From an uncultured Dysgonomonas sp. (GTDB lineage: Bacteria; Bacteroidota; Bacteroidia; Bacteroidales; Dysgonomonadaceae): a stretch of 60,241 nucleotides of DNA. Numbering within the stretch: the first letter of the stretch is position 1; the number at the start of each line of letters is the position of its first letter. Shown here piece after piece: positions 8,092-17,256 of this stretch. The stretch spans positions 1 to 60,241 of the forward strand of contig CALYPL010000013.1 of NCBI GenBank assembly GCA_945273835.1. Direction: 5' to 3'. The translations under genes were made by a program, and so were the position numbers. The notes under the pieces were generated by a model. It was not told the DNA's origin and did not search any database. It was given only the letters and a program-made list of their open reading frames with translations.

Positions 8092-8853
8092 ATGAAAATA
8101 ACTTTTTTAGGAACCGGCACTTCAACAGGTGTTCCTGAAATAGGATGCAAATGTAAAGTTTGCTCATCAACAGATAAAAAAGACAGACGCCTGAGGGCGT
8201 CTGTTTTAGTTGATACCAACGACCAACGCATACTCATTGACTGCGGTCCTGATTTCAGAGAACAGATGCTAAATCAGAAATTTAGCAAACTGAACGGAGT
8301 ATTACTAACGCACGAGCATTACGACCATACAGGCGGAATAGATGATTTACGTCCGTTTTGCAAATTAGGCGATGTAGACATTTACGGAAACAGCCATACA
8401 AATCAAATGCTTCGAGAACGTATACCTTATTGCTTCGCAGAACATAAATACCCGGGCGTACCTAATATAATATTACATGACATAGACGGTTCACGAACGT
8501 TTTACATCAATGACACTGAAATTCTGCCTATCAACATAATGCACTACAAATTGTCAATATATGGTTATCGAATTGGCAAAACTGCTTATCTCACTGATGT
8601 GAAGTACATTCCTGAAAATGAATATGAGAAGTTAAAGGATCTTGATACGCTCATCATAAGCTCATTACGCATCGAAGAACATATTTCACACCAAACTCTA
8701 AGCGAGGCTTTAACAAATATTGAACGTATAGCCCCTAAACGTGCATATCTCACACACATGAGTCATCAGATCGGTCTGCATGCTGAGGTTGAAAAAATAT
8801 TGCCAGAGAATGTTTTTTTAGCATATGACGGTTTAGAAATCGAAACTAATTAA
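8092..8853 (+). CDS. PhnP-like metallo-beta-lactamase-fold hydrolase
   Basis: This 253-residue protein has the MBL di-metal motif THEHYDH (HxHxDH), downstream histidines in MHYKL and THMSHQIG, and Asp in YLTDVKY. An N-terminal CKCKVC cluster resembles the structural zinc site of PhnP-type phosphodiesterases. PhnP hydrolyses cyclic ribose phosphates, but no phn genes are adjacent, so a general phosphodiesterase is the safest call. It probably shares an operon with the SPOR lipoprotein (gap 12 bases). A strong bidirectional terminator follows at 8918-8943. Confidence 0.85.
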   Translation: MKITFLGTGTSTGVPEIGCKCKVCSSTDKKDRRLRASVLVDTNDQRILIDCGPDFREQMLNQKFSKLNGVLLTHEHYDHTGGIDDLRPFCKLGDVDIYGNSHTNQMLRERIPYCFAEHKYPGVPNIILHDIDGSRTFYINDTEILPINIMHYKLSIYGYRIGKTAYLTDVKYIPENEYEKLKDLDTLIISSLRIEEHISHQTLSEALTNIERIAPKRAYLTHMSHQIGLHAEVEKILPENVFLAYDGLEIETN

Positions 8854-8917
8854 TAAAGGGATAAGTGACTTTAATAAAATAGCATCTTTATTTTTATTAG
8901 TCAGTTTGTTAAAATAA

Positions 8918-8943
8918 AAAGGGAGAACTACGGTTCTCCCTTT
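8918..8943. terminator. Bidirectional terminator
   Basis: AAAGGGAGAAC (8918-8928) and GTTCTCCCTTT (8933-8943) form a perfect 11-bp stem closed by TACG, so the loop is a C(UACG)G UNCG-type tetraloop. It sits between convergent genes and can end both. Confidence 0.9.
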
Positions 8944-8966
8944 ATCTTTATTATAACTCTTTTAGC

Positions 8967-10748
8967 TTAATCAATATATGCTAATACTTGATTTTTAACT
9001 ACTTGATCGCCTTGCTTAGTTTCAATCTGAACGATTTTACCTGATGCTAAAGCTTTTACTTCTTCAATACCGTAGTAAGTCTGAATGAAGCAAATTGTAT
9101 CGCCTTCGTTAACTTTAGTTCCTACAACCGGTGCAGACGAAACATCGTCAACATCAATCTGCCATATTACTTGACCACTTACAGTAGCTTGTATAGGTTT
9201 CGCGTTAGGAAACTGTTTCTGAACAGCTTCTGCATCGAAACGTGGCACTTCGATAACCTCACGGGTAACAATTATAGGTGCTCCTGCTTTCTCTCGAGCT
9301 TTTTCTAAATCAGCATTAAATCTTTCTCTTGCAAGACCTGCTTTATAGTCACGATATTGACGATCATGCATAGCCAATTCAAATAACTCTTCATCATCTT
9401 CACCGTATTCCCAACCGTTCTTATCCATTTCTTCACGATAAGAATCAAGAGCATCGGGATATTCGTCCTGAGGATTTCCTGTGTAGAACTCAAAACCTTT
9501 TGATTTTGCCAATTGTATGATTTCGTCATCAAGTTTACCGGGTAATGTACCTGCTTTTCCGAGAATCATATTCCAACTGTCTTTATCAATATTTGAGAAG
9601 CGTGGTTGTCCTTGTGCCATCGAAAGAATATTCATCAAAGCAATATTCTTAACGTATTGGCTGAATGGTGTTACCAATGGAGGATATCCAAGTTTAGGCC
9701 ATATATATCCGACTTCTTCAAACAGTTGCACAACTAAGTCATTCAATGACACTTCGGCTTTACCATTGTTACGCAATGCCATGTTGATAGCCGGATGCAT
9801 GGTACGAAGGTCTGCCATCATCGATCCCATCATACCGCCGGGTAGTCCGCAACCAATCAACAAAGAATTCATGATATGGTTAGACGGGTCTATAAAATAT
9901 CCTAAGAAGTCGTCAATGAATTCCTGTGTCAATGCACGGGCTTCCATATATGCCTTCATATTGATATCAGGAACAGAGAAACCTGCATCTTTTAACATTT
10001 CCTGCAAAGTAATAATATCAGGATGAACCATACCCCATGACAATGGGTCAATGGCTGCATCAAGAATATCTGCACCGGCACGAGCTACTTCGAGCATGGA
10101 AGCAACCGAAAAACCGGGACCTGTGTGTCCGTGATATTGAATTGGAATATTAGGGTGTTTTTTCTTAAGTTCGGTTACAAGTTTTCCAAGGAAAGCCGGA
10201 CGACCTACTCCGGCCATATCTTTCAAACAAAACTCGTCAACACCAAAGTCAACCAATTTATCTGCAAATTTGACATAGTAATCTACGGTATGAATAGGCG
10301 AATGGGTAATACAAAGCGCCCCTTGCGATATCATGCCTGCTTCTTTAGCATATTTAACTGATAGTTCAAGATTTCGTGCATCGTTAAGTCCGTCGAATGA
10401 ACGTGAAATGTTTGTTCCTTGCGCTTTCTTTACTTTAAACATCAGACGACGAACATCTCTTGGCACAGGATACATACGCAAACCGTTCAATCCACGCTCA
10501 AGCATATGAGTCTGAATACCTACTTTGTTGAAGGGTGCAGTCCAATCACGCACCGATTTATTCGGGTTTTCGCCGTAAAGAAGATTAACCTGCTCAAAAG
10601 CACCACCATTTGTTTCGACACGGGAGAAACATCCCATATCTATAATAACCGGCGCAATCCGCACTAACTGGTCTACACGTGGCTGATATTTTCCTGACGA
10701 CTGCCACATGTCGCGATAAACAAAACTAAATTTAATTTCTCGTCCCAT
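8967..10748 (-). CDS. Carboxyltransferase-domain protein (OadA/PycB-like) with non-canonical biotinyl domain
   Basis: The 593-residue length and order match OadA-type subunits: an N-terminal TIM-barrel carboxyltransferase (about 1-300), a conserved PYC/OADA domain (about 300-460), a linker and a C-terminal barrel-sandwich domain (about 520-593). Expected active-site features are Asp in YRDMWQSS, Lys in FCLKDMAG and metal histidines in QYHGHTGPG. The C-terminal domain aligns well with biotinyl domains (GDTICFIQ, ASGKIV), but the EAMKM biotin-attachment motif is replaced by QTYYG (residues 556-560) and the biotinylated Lys is Tyr559 (bases 9072-9074). It is therefore unlikely to be biotinylated itself. 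Oxaloacetate or pyruvate/methylmalonyl chemistry is likely. No biotin carboxylase or membrane decarboxylase subunits are adjacent. Confidence 0.8.
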   Translation of the reverse strand: MGREIKFSFVYRDMWQSSGKYQPRVDQLVRIAPVIIDMGCFSRVETNGGAFEQVNLLYGENPNKSVRDWTAPFNKVGIQTHMLERGLNGLRMYPVPRDVRRLMFKVKKAQGTNISRSFDGLNDARNLELSVKYAKEAGMISQGALCITHSPIHTVDYYVKFADKLVDFGVDEFCLKDMAGVGRPAFLGKLVTELKKKHPNIPIQYHGHTGPGFSVASMLEVARAGADILDAAIDPLSWGMVHPDIITLQEMLKDAGFSVPDINMKAYMEARALTQEFIDDFLGYFIDPSNHIMNSLLIGCGLPGGMMGSMMADLRTMHPAINMALRNNGKAEVSLNDLVVQLFEEVGYIWPKLGYPPLVTPFSQYVKNIALMNILSMAQGQPRFSNIDKDSWNMILGKAGTLPGKLDDEIIQLAKSKGFEFYTGNPQDEYPDALDSYREEMDKNGWEYGEDDEELFELAMHDRQYRDYKAGLARERFNADLEKAREKAGAPIIVTREVIEVPRFDAEAVQKQFPNAKPIQATVSGQVIWQIDVDDVSSAPVVGTKVNEGDTICFIQTYYGIEEVKALASGKIVQIETKQGDQVVKNQVLAYID

Positions 10749-11108
10749 ATTGTTTTTATAATGTCACTACAAAACGATTGTTTTATTCTTAAAATCGTTC
10801 TATAATATTTATTGGTTTTCTATGTAAAAAAATATGTTTTTCTTTCTACAAATTTAGATTTTTAAATTCAAAATCGCACATTATTAACAAGGTAAAAATT
10901 ACCGTTTTTTTATTAAAAAACTTATTTCTTCATTTTTTCACAAAGCCTTCATTAAATCTGCACAATTGATTAAATTTTGAGCAACTTAACAGGGAATATT
11001 TGCCTTTAATTTATCTATCATTCTAAATAAGTATATCCTATTTTTGGATTTTTGAAAATTATACTTATTAAATTTTAATTGGATATTTTTATTCAATTTG
11101 AGTAAAAA
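10749..11108. other. AT-rich intergenic region upstream of the carboxyltransferase gene
   Basis: No convincing gene is seen. It contains a minus-strand -7 match TAAATTTG (10856-10849) about 100 bases before the gene start. An inverted repeat in the leader pairs AACGATT (10773-10779) with AATCGTT (10793-10799). A short hairpin GGTAA/TTACC (10891-10903) is followed by T6 on the plus strand, with no gene upstream to use it. The rest is simple AT-rich sequence. Confidence 0.5.
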
Positions 11109-11139
11109 AAACAGCTCGCTTGTCTAAAGCGAGCTGTTT
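11109..11139 (-). terminator. Fumarase terminator
   Basis: AAACAGCTCGCT (11109-11120) and AGCGAGCTGTTT (11128-11139) form a perfect 12-bp stem with a 7-base loop. On the minus strand it is followed by a run of T, 20 bases after the fumarase stop codon. Confidence 0.9.
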
Positions 11140-11159
11140 GCGGAATTATGTTTTAATTT

Positions 11160-12800
11160 TTAGCAACCAGCACAATTAGTAGGTTTTAGTTGTTGAAAGA
11201 AATCGTTACCCTTATCATCAACAAGTATAAATGCAGGAAAATCTTCTACTTCAATTTTCCAGATAGCTTCCATTCCTAATTCAGGGTATTCAAGACATTC
11301 CAAGCTCTTGATGTTTTGTTGTGCCAAAATAGCAGCCGGGCCACCAATACTACCTAAATAGAAACCGCCATGCTTTTTACAGGCATCAGTTACCTGTTGG
11401 CTACGGTTACCTTTTGCTATCATAATAAGGCTTCCTCCATGCGACTGGAATGAATCGACATATGAGTCCATACGTCCAGCCGTAGTCGGTCCCATAGATC
11501 CGCAAGCATACCCGGCAGGCGTTTTAGCTGGCCCTGCATAATATATCGGATGATCTTTTATATATTGAGGTAGTTCTTCTCCCCTATTCAGCCGTTCCTG
11601 TAATTTTGCATGGGCAATATCCCGCCCTACTATTATTGTTCCTGTGAGCGACAAACGTGTAGAAACCGGATATTTTGATAATTCGGCACGAATTTCAGAC
11701 ATCGGGCGATTTAAATCTATTTTAACGCCACCATCTTCCCCTGCTTTACGATACTCTTCAGGAATAAGGCGTGCCGGATTGTCTTCCATTTTTTCGAGCC
11801 ATATACCCTCTTTATTTATTTTTCCTTTTATATTACGGTCGGCAGAACATGATACGCCCATACCAACAGGACATGACGCACCATGACGTGGCAAACGGAT
11901 AACGCGGATATCGTGTGCAAAATACTTTCCACCGAACTGAGCTCCAAGACCAAGTTCCCACGCTGCTTTTTGTAATTTCTGTTCCATCTCAAGATCGCGG
12001 AAAGCGTTTCCGCCTTCGCTACCTTTAGTTGGCAGATTATCGTAATATTTAGTCGAAGCTAATTTAACGGTTTTAAGATTTGTCTCAGCCGAAGTACCAC
12101 CTATAACAAAAGCTATATGATATGGCGGGCAAGCAGCTGTACCAAGTGATTTCATTTTCTCGATTAAAAATGATTCAAGTTTACCGGGTGTAAGCAACGC
12201 TTTTGTTTCCTGATACAGATATGTTTTGTTTGCTGAGCCGCCGCCTTTGGCAACAAACAGAAATTTATATTCATTTCCGTTTACCGCATAAAGATCTATT
12301 TGTGCAGGCAGATTGCATCCTGTATTTACCTCTTCGTACATGCTAAGGGGAGCATTTTGCGAGTAACGCAAATTGTCTTCTGTAAATGTATTATAGACCC
12401 CTCTTGATATTGCTTCTTCATCGTTGCCTCCGGTCCATACATTTTGTCCTTTCTTACCGACTACGATAGCCGTCCCTGTATCTTGGCAAAAAGGCAATAT
12501 ACCACGGGCTGATATTTCGGCATTACGCAAAAATGTCAGTGCCACGAATTTATCATTTTCGCTGGCTTCTGTGTCTGACAATATTTTTGCAACTTGCTCT
12601 TGATGTTCGGGACGAAGCAAAAACTCGACATTATGAAAGGCATGTTGTGCAAGCAAAGTCAATGCTTCGGGTTGTACTTTCAGAATTTCCTGTCCTTCGA
12701 CATTGATTGTTGAAACAAAATCTTTAGACAACAAGTAGTATTCGGTCGTATCTTTTCCCAAAGGAAACATTTCCTGATACTTAAAATCTGGAGTCGGCAT
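11160..12800 (-). CDS. fumB: Class I fumarate hydratase (4Fe-4S)
   Basis: This 546-residue protein interconverts fumarate and malate. It has the N-terminal alpha domain ([42 protein letters not shown], carrying the three cluster cysteines expected in the FCQDTG, ACPPYH and ASCPVG contexts) and the C-terminal beta domain ([29 protein letters not shown]). The length matches E. coli FumA/FumB; the choice between those names is arbitrary. The ATG at 12800 gives [16 protein letters not shown] longer frame to 12884 would start upstream of the promoter and is rejected. The enzyme is oxygen-sensitive, in keeping with an anaerobic or microaerobic lifestyle. Confidence 0.93.
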   Translation of the reverse strand: MPTPDFKYQEMFPLGKDTTEYYLLSKDFVSTINVEGQEILKVQPEALTLLAQHAFHNVEFLLRPEHQEQVAKILSDTEASENDKFVALTFLRNAEISARGILPFCQDTGTAIVVGKKGQNVWTGGNDEEAISRGVYNTFTEDNLRYSQNAPLSMYEEVNTGCNLPAQIDLYAVNGNEYKFLFVAKGGGSANKTYLYQETKALLTPGKLESFLIEKMKSLGTAACPPYHIAFVIGGTSAETNLKTVKLASTKYYDNLPTKGSEGGNAFRDLEMEQKLQKAAWELGLGAQFGGKYFAHDIRVIRLPRHGASCPVGMGVSCSADRNIKGKINKEGIWLEKMEDNPARLIPEEYRKAGEDGGVKIDLNRPMSEIRAELSKYPVSTRLSLTGTIIVGRDIAHAKLQERLNRGEELPQYIKDHPIYYAGPAKTPAGYACGSMGPTTAGRMDSYVDSFQSHGGSLIMIAKGNRSQQVTDACKKHGGFYLGSIGGPAAILAQQNIKSLECLEYPELGMEAIWKIEVEDFPAFILVDDKGNDFFQQLKPTNCAGC

Positions 12801-12836
12801 AATAATATATTTTTTAGTTGATTCTTTTATTGGCTG

Positions 12837-12868
12837 CAAAAGTACTAATTTAAAATTACTATCACCAA
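12837..12868 (-). promoter_or_regulatory. Fumarase promoter
   Basis: On the minus strand TACTTTTG (12844-12837) matches the -7 box, with TTG (12868-12866) 21 bases further upstream as a possible -33 box. The leader to the ATG at 12800 would be about 30 bases. Confidence 0.65.
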
Positions 12869-13087
12869 TAGCTATGCTTATCAAGAATGAATTTTCATAA
12901 GATTCTTTTAATTGGGGGGATCAATCTTATTTCACAAAACCCCATTTATCTAAAACATTTTTTTAACAAATAAAATTAATTAATGAGAGATGAAAAGGCT
13001 TTAAGAAAAAATTCTTGTATATTTACCATTTGGAAGATATTATATAGTATAATATACACACGATTATTCTGAAAAGAAATAGGTTTG

Positions 13088-14128
13088 ATGTTCGTAAACA
13101 GATATATATTTTTATTATTGTTGATGCCTATCGCTTGTTATTCGCAAAATAGTAATATTAAGCAAAAGTTGGATAAGGCAATGAATAAAACCAAACGACA
13201 GGTTATTCTCCCGTCAGGCGACACTATTTACACGACTAATAACAGAACCCGTTTATTGACTAAAGAGGATATGGAGTTTTTCAGTCGAGACACGTTAAAT
13301 ATTGACGCACTAAATAAATATTTATACACTGGCAATACTAAATACCGTTCTTTGGAAGATGCCACAAATAGTATTTCGGGCTTGATCGACACCATAAAAG
13401 AAGAACAAGATAAAAAAGCAAAGAATCAATCTTTAAGTTTCAGACTTTCGCAAAAGAATAGAGATCAACTGAACAAAGAGAGAAAAGCTGAAGCTGAATG
13501 GGAAAAACGAAAAGTTGAAGAATCGCTCAAATTATCAGTTAACGACTTAGTCAATTTATATGAAAAGTATGGAGACAAACCTACTTATTACATAAATGGT
13601 GTGATTGTTGACGAATCTGTAGTTAATCAACTACGTCAGTCGGATATTCTTAGCCGCCAATTCAAAACCAACAATACTGCTTCAAACAATCCGAATGGCG
13701 AAATATGGGTGGAAGTACCTATACCTGTTGCTCAAAATATATTACCGGACAATACGGCTTCGTCAAGAGGATTGATTGACACTAAACATATTTACAAAAA
13801 CGAATCTGCTCAAAACGAACAAAATAAAACCTCAATTAAACCTATAACCTCTTCTGACAATTATTACAATAGCGTTGAAAGAGAAAAAAGTCCAAACGTG
13901 AGCCATAAGAAAAATGGATCTGATGAAGATTATAAAAAAGGCAATTCTATAATTTCAAAAAGAAAATCTGCAAATAGGCCTGATTTAATTGTTTCTGGAC
14001 AAGTACCGAACAGGAGTAACAATAAAAGCACCAATGTACAAACAAAGAATAATCTAAAGAAAGAGCATCCTCAGAACTCTTCAAATAAACCTGTCACTCT
14101 TAATCTTAAAGGTGGAAAAAGACGTTGA
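13088..14128 (+). CDS. Secreted protein of unknown function with plug-like segment
   Basis: The 346-residue product has a signal peptide (MFVNRYIFLLLLMPIACYSQ, cleavage likely after about residue 19). It then has a charged region with a likely coiled coil (residues about 105-150) and a short conserved-looking block (about 165-210) containing TYYINGVIVDESVV and NPNGEIWVEVP. A lysine/asparagine/serine-rich low-complexity tail ends in GGKRR. The central block resembles the short plug-like or carboxypeptidase-regulatory-like segments common in Bacteroidota surface proteins, but I cannot name a family. The ATG at 13088 is preferred to the TTG three bases earlier. It ends 2 bases from convergent purN. 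Confidence 0.6.
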   Translation: MFVNRYIFLLLLMPIACYSQNSNIKQKLDKAMNKTKRQVILPSGDTIYTTNNRTRLLTKEDMEFFSRDTLNIDALNKYLYTGNTKYRSLEDATNSISGLIDTIKEEQDKKAKNQSLSFRLSQKNRDQLNKERKAEAEWEKRKVEESLKLSVNDLVNLYEKYGDKPTYYINGVIVDESVVNQLRQSDILSRQFKTNNTASNNPNGEIWVEVPIPVAQNILPDNTASSRGLIDTKHIYKNESAQNEQNKTSIKPITSSDNYYNSVEREKSPNVSHKKNGSDEDYKKGNSIISKRKSANRPDLIVSGQVPNRSNNKSTNVQTKNNLKKEHPQNSSNKPVTLNLKGGKRR

Positions 14129-14130
14129 AC

Positions 14131-14706
14131 TTATTGAAATTGTGATTTAACTACAGTTTCAATCACTTTCGGAAAATATTTGTATTCTAATTCATGCACT
14201 TTATGTGCGATACTATCGGAAGTATCATTTTGTGCAACTTCACATTTTGCTTGAAAGATTACAGCTCCTTCATCGTAATTCTCATTCACATAATGTATTG
14301 TAATGCCCGATTCTGTTTCTCCCGCTTCTTTTACTGCTCTATGCACATTGTCGCCATACATACCTTTACCACCAAATTTAGGTAATAATGCCGGATGTAT
14401 ATTTATTATCATATCCGGATATGCCTGCAATATGTTATCAGGCACTTTGAGTAAAAACCCTGCCAATACAATAAAATCTATCTTTTTTTCTTTCAAATAA
14501 TCTATGACATGTGAAGTAGTTTCAAAACAAGTTTTTGAAAAAAATGCAAAAGGAATATCAAACCTCTCGGCTCTTTTCAACACATAAGCATCTTTTTTAT
14601 TGGATATTATCGATGCAATTTTTATTTGTTCATTATTTTGAAAGTAACGGCATATATTTTCTGCGTTAGAACCCGATCCGGATGCGAATATAGCAATATT
14701 TATCAT
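14131..14706 (-). CDS. purN: Phosphoribosylglycinamide formyltransferase
   Basis: PurN transfers formyl from 10-formyl-THF to GAR in de novo purine synthesis. The 191-residue product has the N-terminal ASGSGSNAENI phosphate-binding loop, the catalytic Asn and His in INIHPALLPKFGGKGMYG, and the catalytic Asp in VNENYDEGAVI. The ATG at 14706 gives the family-typical MINIAIFASGSGSN; the 13-residue longer frame lacks similarity. It stands alone, facing the preceding gene. Confidence 0.95.
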   Translation of the reverse strand: MINIAIFASGSGSNAENICRYFQNNEQIKIASIISNKKDAYVLKRAERFDIPFAFFSKTCFETTSHVIDYLKEKKIDFIVLAGFLLKVPDNILQAYPDMIINIHPALLPKFGGKGMYGDNVHRAVKEAGETESGITIHYVNENYDEGAVIFQAKCEVAQNDTSDSIAHKVHELEYKYFPKVIETVVKSQFQ

Positions 14707-14802
14707 ACAAAATCCGTTATTAAAATTGCACAAAAACAGCAACAATGTGCAAGATTTATTAAATTTGTGGGTAAAAGTTTTTCTTATATGAATAAAAAAC
14801 TG

Positions 14803-14810
14803 TTACTTTG
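14803..14810 (+). promoter_or_regulatory. Putative acpP-fabF -7 box
   Basis: TTACTTTG differs at one base from TAnnTTTG and lies 53 bases before the acpP start. A T-rich tract occupies the expected -33 area. Confidence 0.45.
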
Positions 14811-14863
14811 CATCGACAAAAATAATCAATTAAAAATTTAATTATTAATTAAAACTAAAAATT

Positions 14864-15100
14864 ATGTCAGAAGTAGCATCAAAAGTGAAAGCAATTATTG
14901 TTGATAAACTAGGGGTTGAAGAATCAGAAGTAACAGATACTGCTAGCTTTACTAACGATTTGGGCGCTGACTCGCTAGACACAGTAGAATTAATCATGGA
15001 ATTTGAAAAAGAATTCGGTATTTCTATTCCAGATGATCAGACTGAAAAAATCGCTACAGTAGGAGATGCTATCTCTTACATCGAAGCTAACGCAAAATAA
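14864..15100 (+). CDS. acpP: Acyl carrier protein
   Basis: This 78-residue acidic four-helix protein carries growing acyl chains on a phosphopantetheine arm. The attachment site is Ser37 in [10 protein letters not shown]. The following helix [18 protein letters not shown] and the C-terminal [14 protein letters not shown] are typical. It is followed after 28 bases by fabF, the classical acpP-fabF order, and further by rnc. Confidence 0.97.
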   Translation: MSEVASKVKAIIVDKLGVEESEVTDTASFTNDLGADSLDTVELIMEFEKEFGISIPDDQTEKIATVGDAISYIEANAK

Positions 15101-15128
15101 TTATCTTTTTATCCGTTAATTTTCTATT

Positions 15129-16391
15129 ATGGAATTAAAAAGAGTTGTAGTAACAGGTCTGGGTTCCGTGTCACCTATCGGTAATGATGTTCCAACTACA
15201 TGGGACAATGCCATAAAAGGAGTAAGTGGTGCCGGACCTATTACTCTAATCGATGCCACTAAATTTAAAACCCAGTTCGCCTGCGAAGTTAAAGATTTCG
15301 ATCCGTCGCAATACATGGATCGTAAGGAATTACGTAAGTGCGACAGATATTCATTATTGGCTATTGCTGCTGCCGATGAGGCAATGAAAGATGCCAATTT
15401 TGACCTCGAAAATGAAGATAAAGACAGAATAGGTGTTATATTCTCATCCGGTATCGGAGGTATACGCACATTTGAAGAAGAAGTCGGCTACTACTTTACC
15501 CATGAAGAACAAGGACCAAAATTCAATCCGTTCTTTATTCCGAAGATGATAGCAGATATTGCTGCCGGACATATTTCAATGCGTTACGGATTGAGAGGTC
15601 CTAACTTCGGTACAGTATCGGCTTGCGCATCATCTACTCATAGTGCAATCAGTGCTTTCGATATTATCCGTTTGGGAAAAGCAACAGCCATCGTAACAGG
15701 TGGCGCCGAAGCTCCAATAACATATTCAGGTTTAGGCGGATTTAATGCTCTTACAGCATTATCGACACGCAATGATTCTCCTCAAACAGCATCACGCCCA
15801 TTTAGTGCAAGTCGCGATGGTTTTGTTATGGGCGAAGGAGCGGCTTGTCTTGTTCTTGAAGAAATGGAACATGCTTTGGCTCGTGGAGCTAAAATTTATG
15901 CTGAAGTTGTAGGTGGAGGTATGTCAGGCGATGCTTATCACTTAACTGCATCACATCCTGAAGGGTTGGGTGCTAAATTGGTGATGAGAAACGCATTGCA
16001 GGATGCTAACATGAAGCCCGAAGAAATTGATTATATCAATGTGCATGGAACATCCACTCCTGTGGGTGATCCATCGGAAGTTAAGGCTATCAAGGAAGTA
16101 TTTGGCGAACACGCATACAACTTAAACATCAGTTCTACCAAATCTATGACAGGTCACCTATTAGGTGCAGCCGGAGCTTTGGAAGCATTATTCTGTATCA
16201 AAGCTATACAAGACAATATAGTACCTCCAACCATTAATCATGCAGATGGTGATGATGATCCTGTTTTCGATAGCAAATTGAATTTTACATTCAATAAAGC
16301 GCAAAAAAGGGAAATCAATGCAGCCCTTTCCAATACATTTGGGTTTGGTGGACACAATGCTTGTGTAATTGTAAAGAAGTTTAAAAGATAG
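15129..16391 (+). CDS. fabF: 3-oxoacyl-ACP synthase II
   Basis: FabF condenses malonyl-ACP with acyl-ACP and controls chain elongation. The 420-residue protein is a normal thiolase-fold KAS II: nucleophile Cys in VSACASSTHSA, active-site histidines in VHGTSTPVGD and KSMTGHLLGAAG, and the C-terminal FGFGGHNA loop. It lies between acpP and rnc on the same strand, with 8 bases to the rnc GTG start, so co-transcription is likely. Confidence 0.97.
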   Translation: MELKRVVVTGLGSVSPIGNDVPTTWDNAIKGVSGAGPITLIDATKFKTQFACEVKDFDPSQYMDRKELRKCDRYSLLAIAAADEAMKDANFDLENEDKDRIGVIFSSGIGGIRTFEEEVGYYFTHEEQGPKFNPFFIPKMIADIAAGHISMRYGLRGPNFGTVSACASSTHSAISAFDIIRLGKATAIVTGGAEAPITYSGLGGFNALTALSTRNDSPQTASRPFSASRDGFVMGEGAACLVLEEMEHALARGAKIYAEVVGGGMSGDAYHLTASHPEGLGAKLVMRNALQDANMKPEEIDYINVHGTSTPVGDPSEVKAIKEVFGEHAYNLNISSTKSMTGHLLGAAGALEALFCIKAIQDNIVPPTINHADGDDDPVFDSKLNFTFNKAQKREINAALSNTFGFGGHNACVIVKKFKR

Positions 16392-16399
16392 GCAATACT

Positions 16400-17254
16400 G
16401 TGCTTAAAAAACTATATCGAAGCTTAAGGCTTCTTCCTAAAAAAAGGAAGGAGCCTTATGTATCTTTTTTCCAGATTTTACATTTTTATCCTTATAACAT
16501 TACTATATACGAGCAAGCGTTGCTCCATAAATCCTCATCTATAAAATTAAAGAATGGGAAATGGATAAACAACGAACGGCTTGAATTTTTGGGTGACGCT
16601 ATATTGGACGCAATTGTAGCAGATATAGTATTCAAAGAATTCGAGTACAAGAAAGAGGGATTTCTTACCAATATACGCTCCCGCATTGTTCAACGTGAGA
16701 CTTTAAACAAATTAGCTCTTGAACTTGGTATAGATAAACTGATCAAAACATCCGCTAAAAGCACGGCTCATAAAACAAATATGTATGGTAATGCATTAGA
16801 AGCCTTAATAGGGGCTATATATCTCGATCAAGGATATCGCATAACAAAAAAGTTTGTATACGAGACTTTATTGGCTCATTTAAACATAGAGAAGGTAGCT
16901 CAATCTGATGCTAACTTCAAATCTCGTCTAATCGAATGGAGCCAGAAACACAAAATCCCTGTAGAATTTATATTAGTCAATAACTTCATGAATGAGGATA
17001 ATAGTCCTTATTTCAAAAGTGAGGTAAAGATTTTAGGACATTCAGCCGGTACTGGTTCAGGCTTTTCAAAAAAGGAGTCACAACAACAGGCTGCTAAAGT
17101 GGCAATGAATAGGATAAATTCGGACACACCTTTCCGAAATTTCATTTTCTCATTACAAGCTGAACAAGAAATTGATCATGCAATAAATGATAATGGATCA
17201 TGTAATGAGAGTCAACCTACACAAACCAATATAGAAACAGATATTAAGGAGTAA
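16400..17254 (+). CDS. rnc: Ribonuclease III
   Basis: RNase III cleaves double-stranded RNA in rRNA and mRNA processing. The 284-residue product has the signature NERLEFLGDAILDAIVAD (residues about 55-72), the second catalytic acidic helix NALEALIGAIYLDQG, and a C-terminal double-stranded-RNA-binding domain (about 165-245, KSRLIEWSQKHKIP and GFSKKESQQQAAKVAM), then a 40-residue acidic tail. The start is GTG at 16400, 8 bases after fabF. A near-perfect 14-bp hairpin (16425-16458) lies in codons 9-20, a possible self-cleavage site; RNase III represses its own mRNA this way in E. coli, although there through the 5' leader. Confidence 0.95.
   Translation: MLKKLYRSLRLLPKKRKEPYVSFFQILHFYPYNITIYEQALLHKSSSIKLKNGKWINNERLEFLGDAILDAIVADIVFKEFEYKKEGFLTNIRSRIVQRETLNKLALELGIDKLIKTSAKSTAHKTNMYGNALEALIGAIYLDQGYRITKKFVYETLLAHLNIEKVAQSDANFKSRLIEWSQKHKIPVEFILVNNFMNEDNSPYFKSEVKILGHSAGTGSGFSKKESQQQAAKVAMNRINSDTPFRNFIFSLQAEQEIDHAINDNGSCNESQPTQTNIETDIKE
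16425..16458 (+). promoter_or_regulatory. Hairpin inside the 5' coding end of rnc
   Basis: TAAGGCTTCTTCCT (16425-16438) pairs with AGGAAGGAGCCTTA (16445-16458) around an A6 loop, a 14-bp stem with one G-U pair. It is followed by a TATCTTTTTT tract, so attenuation between fabF and rnc is an alternative to RNase III autoregulation. Confidence 0.65.
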
Positions 17255-17256
17255 AT

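Noticed and set aside
10891-10915. Hairpin GGTAA/TTACC plus T6 as a gene terminator
   Set aside because: There is no plus-strand gene upstream to terminate; probably chance in AT-rich DNA.
12801-12884. N-terminal extension of fumarase
   Set aside because: The extra 28 codons span the promoter and lack family similarity; the ATG at 12800 is the right start.
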